From assembly GCF_037975245.1 (NCBI RefSeq), contig NC_092571.1, positions 2,026,501 through 2,090,500 on the forward strand: a stretch of 64,000 nucleotides of DNA, given 5' to 3'. Source of the stretch: Apostichopus japonicus (taxonomy: Eukaryota > Echinodermata > Holothuroidea > Aspidochirotida > Stichopodidae). Positions 56,701-64,000 of the stretch are shown here, in pieces (the stretch's first letter is position 1; each line of letters starts with the position of its first letter). Made by a program: the position numbers and the translations under genes. The notes beneath the pieces were generated by a model. It had not been told where the DNA came from. It saw only the letters and a program-made list of their open reading frames with translations, and did no database searches.

Positions 56701-59700
56701 CTCCAAAGTGAAGTTGCTCAGGGACAGACCCCATACAAAGCTGTACCTAAGTTTGTGTCTGTTTATCAAATCTGCCCAATTTACACTTTTGTGAATATCA
56801 AATATCTACATTCTCATGTTAGAGCTTAAAGATAAAATCATGCTTTTAACCCCTCAGTGACCCAAGACCGCCTTCTTAAGCGAAAGTACGGTGCTTACTT
56901 CAAGCCTGAAAATACCTTCAAAATCTACAGAAACCTATTTTCCTACGACTGAGGATTTCTGCGTCAAAAGCAGAAATAACACACTGCAAAAAGAGCAAAA
57001 ACAATTTTGCTGGATGGAAGAAGAAAGAATGTTTGGACAAGGACAATTTTTTAAACAAATTCTTTGTAATGTTTTCACATGAAAATACTTGTTTACAAAA
57101 AAAGAAAAAGGGAGTGTGCTCAGATTAGAGACACTTACCTCGTCGGGGTTCTTTCGTATCTCCAGAGACTCGAAGTGACCGATAAATCCCAGGATCCCAT
57201 ACACCAAATGCTGAGACTAGTGGAAATAAAGGAAGATGAATAAGAAAACTGATCAAATTGCAACACACTTTTGGAAACCGAGCGGCTCGTCGATTGAATT
57301 TGAAACGACATTCCTTCGGCATCTTGCTGTGTCTAGTCACATGTATATCCATTTGTAGCAAACCTGCTTATTAACACTGCTCATCAAAACAATTTAAAGA
57401 ACTGAATAGTCTAACTAGACAGAGCCAGGATTTTTAAATCTGTCGTGTGTGATTGATGAGGGTATCCACGGGGAGAGGAAGTAGATAACTTGTTGCTAGT
57501 ACTAGTGATTCCCCACGCCCCCCCCACCCCCAACCCCTCATGCAGACCCCGAGAAGACAAAACCCAGTACTTATGATACAAAACATTACCTGACGATAGA
57601 AAGAACATTTAAACACCGTTTTCCATTTTTATGTACAGTATTTTCGTTCTAAAACACCTCTCAGATTTGTATTTCTTCATCTAGCAGATATCTCACTTTA
57701 CCCAGGTTGGACGTTGTGCAGGAAAGGCAGGTAGGGTGCACAAACCTATCGTAATGTCTTAAGAGCCCACATTTCTGATCAGTGCATAACTGGTGCCAAT
57801 ATTTGTTTGCAGGCCAGATGGAAATCGATTACGGGGCAGATCTGAACCCCAGGCCACCCACGCATTTACGGCAAAATTTCATAGTTCCTGGAATGATCTT
57901 GTTGTGCATAAGGCTTTTTGTGGTTTCATGTAAAAAAATTAATTATTCCCTGGAATTGTATGAAAAGTTGTGAAACCAACAGATTGTGGCAAATTGAAGA
58001 CAAAAATGTGGCTTTGAAGCCATCCACTCACATTGTCCATCACAGGAGTAATTTCTCCCCAGACATCAGCACAGGATGCAGGTATGCCTAGTTCTTCCTC
58101 GGTCTCTCGTAATGCTGTGTGAGTAACATCCACGTCAGATGGGTCCATTCTGCCGCCAGGGAAACTGTGTCAAAGCCAGAGAGATTGTAGGTTATCTTTA
58201 GGATGGTAGCTTTATACTTTATGGGGAGGGACAACGGTTGGTGGGGTGGGGGGTTAGGAGGGATGAGAAAGCAATTTACAGAGGTTGTAACAAACTTCGC
58301 TGAGGCTGAAGACAAAAGGTACAGTATATGCATATATATTGCAAGTTTCAAAATCCAGTGTTTTACAAATTTTCTTTTTGTTCCATTTCACATCTAGAGC
58401 TAATCTGCAGACCAGTTATTATGACTACTGATTTTTTAAATTGTTAATTTAATGCTAAACAGTATTTCACTTCAAATTTGCCAGAAAGCCCCAGATGGTC
58501 ATGAAACATGTTAAAATTATTTTACTGTTGACTACTGCACATACTGTACAGTATTCAGTGAGAATATTTAGTTTTTACACATTTCGATACAGGACTAGTT
58601 TCTTGCAGGATTTTATCTGTGGGAGTATTCCCCTTTGATGATCTAGACTTATTTAAAGGTCTTCTGTATACATACCTACTTCCAAAATATGCTAGAACAT
58701 GAGATAATGGTCACTCATCTTTTAAAGTTCTTCAATAGCATTACACCACTAAGTGTGTACTGTACACTCAAAGCATTTGGCTACACTATGAGACATTTGA
58801 TTTGTTTACCTGTGACACTCATGAAAGTCTAGATATAAACTGTAAGGTCAAAATGACAGGAAAACACTTTCGAAAAGTTCTGACAGGTTTTTATCCGGCT
58901 AAAAATTTGGAGACAACACTGTAGCGTTGTTTTAGTTTTGTTATAGCGCCACCAATCTGAGATCCAATAATTATAATAGATGATTGTCATCTAGCGTGAG
59001 TATTTATGTTTCTTTTCTGCTAAAGTTGGACACAATTGTGACAGTAGTCCAGTCTATTACTACTATTACTACTGCTGTTGGCAGTAGCTTTTTTTTGTAC
59101 AGTGCATTGTCATCATTAGCAATAAACGGTTGACATTTACGATGTTCACAACGACAGCAACAGAGTCTGTGTTTCATAAGTCTTGAGTCTACAACACTAT
59201 GACCATTAAGGGTTGTCCAAATAGCAAAGTTGGTTGTCTGAGAGGGAATTAATGTATCCTGGAAGGAATGACTAAGCACTGTCTGTCAGTCTGTCTGTCT
59301 GTCAGGTTCGAGGACAGATCACACTTAAGCAAACCTTCAACTTCTGGAATTCACAATGACAGCAACAGAGTTTATGTTATTCTTCTATGTCTGGAGTCTA
59401 TGTACACTCTTCAACTTCTGTGTATACACTGAGATCAGTATACAAACACTGTAAATTTTTTTAACTAACATTTGTGAAACAAAAAATGCATAGCCATATT
59501 GTGATCCTATAGGATCAGGGGGGTAGGAAGCTTCCAAAAAGTGGGGGGGCACAACATCAGAGGGGCACATTCTCATTCCACAACCACCACTCGTTATGCT
59601 TTAAACCGATACACACCAGCCATATCACTTAAATATATATATGATGTGTTAGTATGCTATCAACACTATTATGGTGCACTGCAACGATGATTTCTTTTTT

Positions 59701-60545
59701 TTTATTTATTGAGATTGTTTATTGTTAACCGTGCTACAAAAAGATATGTGATACCATTTTAAAAATAGCATGTACAGACTAAAAATAAATAAATGAAATA
59801 TTAAAATTAACAAAAGCTTAAGATACCCAAAGACAGTTCTTCATCAAAGGGGCACATTTTAATTGCCAGTAAGGCACATTTGCTAATTTGGAAAAAAGTG
59901 GGGGGGGCACATGACTCCAGTGCCCCCCCGGCTCCTACCCCCCTGTATAGGATGATTTCAATGCACAATCTTGTGAGCGAAAAAGCTAGTTGAAGACGGA
60001 ACTAAATCTCACCTGACCTGTCCCCTGTGACTGGTGAGTTTCGAGGACCTTAAGGTGAACAGGACGGACGGTTCTTCGTTCACTAAACAAAATGGCATGA
60101 ACACGGCAGATTTGCTCGCTGATTTATCCTTGTCAGCTTTTCTGATTATTCTTGGAGCAGTTTTGCGAAAGTCTGCCTCCGTTAGTCTTGCGATGATTTC
60201 CTTACGACTCTTGGTGAAGATATCCGTCGAGATCTTCAGCGGTAAAGATTCCAGATTTGAGAATGACTTTCTGTCGTTGATTGAAACGTTACTTGAAGAC
60301 ACGGGAGGACATGTATGGAGGCCCCTGGAGGGAAGTAATAGCTGAGATGGATGGTGAGGGCTAGGGGGATTATCCTCTGTTATGCCTCTGACATATCTTG
60401 TACCACAAACAGCATCCTCTCTACTGACGGCATGGATCAACGATCTTTGTCCTGTTGTAGATATCGCGCTGCTCCATGGAGACAGATGTAGGCAAAGTAG
60501 ATGCCTGTTACTATTAAGAGAAGCGGCAAACTTCACTGTCGTCAT
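53366..60545 (-). CDS. NUDT8: Nudix hydrolase of the NUDT8/NUDT7 CoA-diphosphatase type, with two alternative last exons
   Basis: Minus-strand exons: 60013-60545, 58032-58164, 57139-57210, then either 55894-56148 (330 residues in total) or 53366-53605 (325 residues). All joins keep frame. The N-terminus ([17 protein letters not shown], with Arg/Lys/His and no acidic residue in the first 40) looks like a mitochondrial presequence. The Nudix fold begins with [20 protein letters not shown], then [20 protein letters not shown] and EELGI. Arg197-Glu198 and Glu201-Glu202 are the metal-binding Nudix residues. The spacing and the LxSHxGxVSFPGG lead are those of the CoA-type subfamily. The last exons encode [28 protein letters not shown]. 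By family knowledge such enzymes hydrolyse CoA or acyl-CoA to 4'-phosphopantetheine and 3',5'-ADP. No peroxisomal SKL-type end is present, which favours NUDT8 over NUDT7. Confidence 0.88.
53950..54191 (+). mobile_element. SINE family A, full-length copy
   Basis: A box TAGCTCAGTGG at 53957-53967, B box GTTCGAGTC at 54002-54010, body shared with 281-399 and 12505-12747, and an ATAC tail at 54172-54191. It sits between the two copies of the segmental duplication. Confidence 0.88.
54303..56310. repeat. Segmental duplication, right copy
   Basis: It is the partner of 51160-53770. It has about 0.5 kb (54830-55345) not found in the left copy. It contains the proximal version of the Nudix terminal exon. 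Confidence 0.9.
55894..56148 (-). CDS. NUDT8: Nudix gene terminal exon, proximal version
   Basis: It has the same acceptor (CTTCTGCAG) and start ([14 protein letters not shown]) as the distal version. It differs at [16 protein letters not shown] and at its end ([18 protein letters not shown], stop). It is open throughout. The changes are few and mostly substitutions, as expected for two maintained copies. Confidence 0.87.
   Translation of the reverse strand, partial: VESVFTMTLHQLCNLENRGYTYFDRSFDTFTSPVFLGGDYRVWGLSAMMLDKAMQLILPNDYQPYGEIVFPYTSTKKKIEYSPH
56330..56420. repeat. GGGCA/GGGGAGG purine-rich repeat
   Basis: An irregular GAGGGCAGGGCAGGG-type repeat on the plus strand, in the intron between Nudix exon 3 and the proximal last exon. 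Confidence 0.8.
57139..57210 (-). CDS. NUDT8: Nudix gene exon 3
   Basis: Acceptor AGTCTCAG, donor GTAAGT. It gives 24 codons: [20 protein letters not shown], then NPDE. It bridges the Nudix box exon to VESVF of either last exon (NPDE|VESVF), matching the NPDEV stretch of the family. Confidence 0.85.
58032..58164 (-). CDS. NUDT8: Nudix gene exon 2 (Nudix box)
   Basis: Acceptor GACACAG, donor GTGAGT. The exon encodes [38 protein letters not shown] and TPVMDN. It contains the full Nudix box with REtxEE. Confidence 0.93.
59516..59945. mobile_element. hAT-like MITE with perfect 8 bp duplication
   Basis: Ends CAGGGGGGTAGGAAGC and GGCTCCTACCCCCCTG are inverted repeats. The sub-terminal GTGGGGGGGCACA is present near both ends, in direct orientation. 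TATAGGAT flanks both sides (59508-59515 and 59946-59953). It lies in intron 1 of the Nudix gene. No transposase. Confidence 0.85.
60013..60545 (-). CDS. NUDT8: Nudix gene exon 1 (start, presequence)
   Basis: ATG at 60545; 533 nt open; donor CAG|GTGAGG-like (GTGAG at 60012). It encodes a long N-terminal extension with low conservation, then a basic helix ([28 protein letters not shown]) and the start of the catalytic domain, [19 protein letters not shown]. The Ser of VSFPGG is split over the junction. Confidence 0.85.
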
Positions 60546-61940
60546 CTTGGGTCAAAGGCTACAAGGGTGTAATAAGAAACAAGGATTGAGCATTGCATTT
60601 TAGACTACAACTTCTTGCAAGTTTACTAGATGTACCTACCCTCTACTTCTGAAGTTCTTAAGATAGTGAAATTGTCCAAAGTTCGACACTCAGACAGTTC
60701 TACAATGGATTTTCAATATTAATTTTACAGCAAGTATTGAAAGACTGGCCAAATTCTGTTCTCAAAATTCCATTGCTACATAATTGCTGGATATTTTTCA
60801 AATTAACAAATGCACAGACACACATTCACACGCACACAGACACACACAGACACACATTTATTTCCAAAGCTTGTTTCTCCATTTTTGTCCAAAATAGTTT
60901 TTCAATGGAAGTAAACTTGACACACTACATTGATTGGCAAACCTTCTTACAAGAATCATAAATCTAATAAAATGTGTTTTTTTTCATTTCCCCTAAATTG
61001 ATACCTACAGTTGTTTTAACATATATATACATTGATGTAGAGCTGGACATCTTTTGTGAATCTTCTCGTAAGTTGATCTCAATATCAGTTTGGAAATTCG
61101 CTTCTCAAATCGAAAGTAGTTCTCGGTACGGGGCGAAATTTTTAGCTCCTGGTACAGTAGTTATATTGATTCCTGTAATTAAAAACAAATAATAAGAGAT
61201 AAACAGTGGGTATGAAGTGTTCTGTACACTGTATAAAACTATATGGTTTTAAAGAGGGCCTATATCCACCACCTCACTCATTATTCCCCTTGTGAAGTTG
61301 GATTTGTAGTTAATTGAATATTACACAGTTTCTGTGATTTATACATATATCATTTGAAAAACCTGGTACTAACAAAAATACTCACTAAATTAAACAAATA
61401 TGGATCTATACTGCTCTTGTCTTTTTAGTAAGAATGCTAATTATGTTCAAATTGAAGGGCTACAAATGGATATACTGATGTAATTAATTAGCATCTCTGG
61501 TACAGAATTCAAACAAACATTTTTAGTGTTTAACGTATAGATGTCCTGGGCTGGCATGGTCCAGGAGCATAAACTTGTTTACTCTTACAGGAGAGTAGCA
61601 TTAAGGACTAGTTATAGTACACTATGCTTATCATAAACTTAAGAAGATTGTTGTGTGGGTGGCTTGAACAGTCACGAGGATCCGTCATATGATGAACCAA
61701 TTTGAGATACCTTCTCAGACAGAAACCTTCTGTAGCCTTGTGTAGGAATAGCCTCTTGCACTAACACCGTTCGGTACTGATAACATGGATGCACATAAAC
61801 TGGACATAACTAGCCTAGGTTATGCTTAAGTTATGTCATCGATATATGAACATGTAGGAGAACTCCAACTAACACAACTAACTACTAAATCTGAAGAAAA
61901 AACTTACGTAAGACATAATCTAAGTTAAGAATTACATGAA
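60546..61940. other. Upstream flank of the Nudix gene
   Basis: It should hold the promoter of the minus-strand Nudix gene, but no clear element is seen. A CACACAGACACACA repeat is at about 60818-60856. Confidence 0.4.
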
Positions 61941-61944
61941 TTGG

Positions 61945-62335
61945 CCTATATGTCTATGTGTCGTTCTACTCTTGAATATGCAGCTCAGTTTTGGGACCCT
62001 TATAAGGTCTCAGACCAAGATAAAATAGAAAAAATTCAAAGGAAGGCAGCACGTTTTGTAACTTGTGATTTCCATAGGCAATCCAGCGTCACTGAGATCT
62101 TGAAGACTTGAAGTGGGAACCCCTCACAGAAAGAAGGAAAAGGGCTCTTTGCTCAGACTTATGCACTTTTACCAAATTATTAATGGCCTAATTGCAGTCC
62201 CAAACGAGACTAATCCCTTCTTGAAACCAGGGAGGCGTGGCCGCCATACACAAATTCCACATAATCATCGTGCTTTTCAGTATAGTTTCTATCCTAGGAC
62301 TATAAAAGAGTCTGGAACACCAACATCCTAGTTTT
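61945..62335 (+). pseudogene. 3' fragment of a non-LTR retrotransposon reverse transcriptase
   Basis: Translated in shifting frames it shows the typical end of CR1/Jockey-type polyproteins: STLEYAAQFWDPY, IEKIQRKAARFVTCDF, RQSSVTEILK, then LKWEPLTERRK, HFYQIINGLIAVP and YSFYPRTIKE before a stop. At least two frameshifts and one stop interrupt it, and the 5' part (endonuclease and catalytic core) is missing, so it is a dead, 5'-truncated copy. Confidence 0.8.
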
Positions 62336-63590
62336 GATACCCGAGAGGGGTTTTTAACGAGTACCTAACAGAAGCAGAAGAAATAAGACAGGCCTAAGTG
62401 TACTTCATGCATTAATTCATCTTTCGCAAAACTGATTCCAAGGCTATGCTAAGCCTGTGATAACGAGCTACTGTACAGACTATGTAGTTAAGGTCTAGGC
62501 TATGGGCTTATGCTAATTCCTGCACTCGGTGGTTTTCCAGAGCAACAATGGAACACCTGAGGTACGGAGGATTACCTTCAGGCTTCACAGTAACTACAAT
62601 CGAGATAAATAACTTATTCAAAATTATAGCAAAGGGTCACATTCGAATTTCTTGGGTCCGAGCCGTTGTAACTGTAACGTTACTTACCTACACAGCAGTT
62701 CTACAGCTAGGCTTGTGCAGTTTTCATAAACGGCGTGCGCGTATTCGTAAAGATACAAGTTGACCTTTGACCATTGTTGTAAACATTAAACCAATCCGTT
62801 GATCGTTTGTGGGTGGAGTTAAAATAAGGCTGAGTATCACTGGAACAAGGCAATGGAAGTAGGGGTGAGAGAGAGGGGGGGGGGAACGTTCACTTCTAGA
62901 TTTTGAATTCTACAGTAATAAACGGTTATTTACATAGATATGGCTCAATACGGTCGATAATTTTCGACTGAAAAGGCCAACTAATTGATTTTTTCCGTCA
63001 CCCACCGCATATGTACCTCCCCCTTAACTCTTGCTACTGCTAAATCGTTTTGAAATGATGCGGTAATTTTAGCAAAGCAATGAAATAAATACCTTAATAC
63101 AGACATTTGATTGACAAAAGAGTAAATATTATCTTCGAGTTAGGAATTCAAATAAAACAGTTAACTTTTCCTCAGCTAAATGTTCTCACCTTAACGTATT
63201 CTATCCGATAAATAACTGAGAGATCAGCATTGTGTAGTACAGAGAATGATATGATGCATGCCAAGACCACAACGACAACCAAAAGAACATAAGGTTAATT
63301 GATTTGCCATGAACTCATTGCGGTTTGTCTCCTTGAACACATTTATCACCCACATGAGATTCCTTCCTTTTATGACACCCCTCCCCCCCCCCCCCCTTAC
63401 ACAACATGTTCTCGTCCGGCGCCAATTCCTGACTGTTTGCGTGCGTCGCTGAATTATTACTTTGATATGACTGACACAGCTTCATTTGTTGTTGTCGTTG
63501 CTTCTGTGTTCCTTTGACAAGCATAGCCCTCTGCGCTATCGTCCCTCCCCACCCAACCACCCTTCCCCGCGAGATTCTCCACCGTTCCTC
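62336..63590. other. Intergenic, no gene seen
   Basis: G and C tracts at about 62875 and 63381. No convincing exon. Confidence 0.45.
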
Positions 63591-63592
63591 AC

Positions 63593-63662
63593 CATTCTTA
63601 ATGAAATTCCACACATATCTGGAAAGCTTATCAGGTTTTTCTGCATGTGGTGTACGGAGTAA
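63593..63662 (-). CDS. Candidate internal exon of an unknown gene
   Basis: On the minus strand a TTTTTTTCAG acceptor precedes 70 nt that encode LLRTPHAEKPDKLSRYVWNF and IKN, followed by donor GTGAGG. The frame is open and the composition protein-like, but I do not recognise the family and found no partner exon in the window. Confidence 0.25.
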
Positions 63663-64000
63663 CTGAAAAAAATCCTTCATCTAATGCTCATCATCATATT
63701 TGATTTAACTTATTAAAATGTAAATCTCAGTTAGTATATATAATTCAATATGCACTAACCTATGTGCAAAATCCGACTTGACAAAACCATTTCTACCAAT
63801 AACATGAGTAAGTTGACCAAATAAAGTTAAATAAACGAACGTGTTATTCCAGACTGTTAAGCAAATGTTGGTACTTCAACACAGCAGAATCTGTCTGCAT
63901 TGACAGTAAGGTTAAAATCAAACATTGTTCATTCAAAGAACAACCAGAACTCACTAAATATTTCTTCATAACAATGATAGGTTCAACTGTCGGTCTTCTG

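Noticed and set aside
60034-60345. Plus-strand ORF over Nudix exon 1
   Set aside because: It is antisense to the coding exon, whose frame, splice junctions and domain are supported on the minus strand.

Overview
This is an animal nuclear genomic window. Coding sequence is sparse, split into short exons with GT-AG borders, and set in AT-rich introns full of microsatellites, tRNA-derived SINEs, MITEs and other DNA-transposon remnants. The repeat types (a foldback element whose arms are tandem repeats, TGACCT-rich repeats, a CxxC/HxxC ORF family inside an inverted-repeat element) suggest a marine invertebrate. An echinoderm is the best guess, but no species marker was seen.

Layout: (1) 1198-15797, plus strand: nine exons of an SLC2/GLUT-type sugar transporter; its first exons lie left of the window. 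Its introns hold a pair of foldback MITEs, a 4.6 kb inverted-repeat element carrying its own ORF, a SINE and a TTAA-flanked MITE. (2) 15.9-29.0 kb: gene-poor and repeat-rich, with a TGACCT tandem array, a hAT-like MITE, (TA)n tracts, a palindrome, a tRNA-headed SINE and a foldback element. (3) 28982-32372, plus: a two-exon gene for a basic, low-complexity protein of about 530 residues. It has five SAKGSK repeats and a serine tract, and ends in the prenylation-type box CVIL. (4) 36616-49213, plus: a complete 12-exon class I GLUT (496 residues). It is a paralogue of gene 1, in the same orientation and with the same exon plan. (5) 53366-60545, minus: a NUDT8/NUDT7-type Nudix hydrolase whose terminal coding exon is present twice, inside a 2-2.6 kb tandem duplication. 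(6) 60.5-64 kb: a 3' fragment of a non-LTR retrotransposon and one weak candidate exon.

The two transporters look like an old tandem duplication: four internal exons have identical lengths (125, 111, 102 and 128 nt). The downstream copy keeps the class I motifs, while the upstream copy has changed positions in the sugar-path motifs. Nothing links the middle gene or the Nudix gene functionally to the transporters. The most unusual structures are the array of copied splice donors in the GLUT intron after 44175, the duplicated alternative last exon of the Nudix gene, and the inverted-repeat element at 2758-7382.
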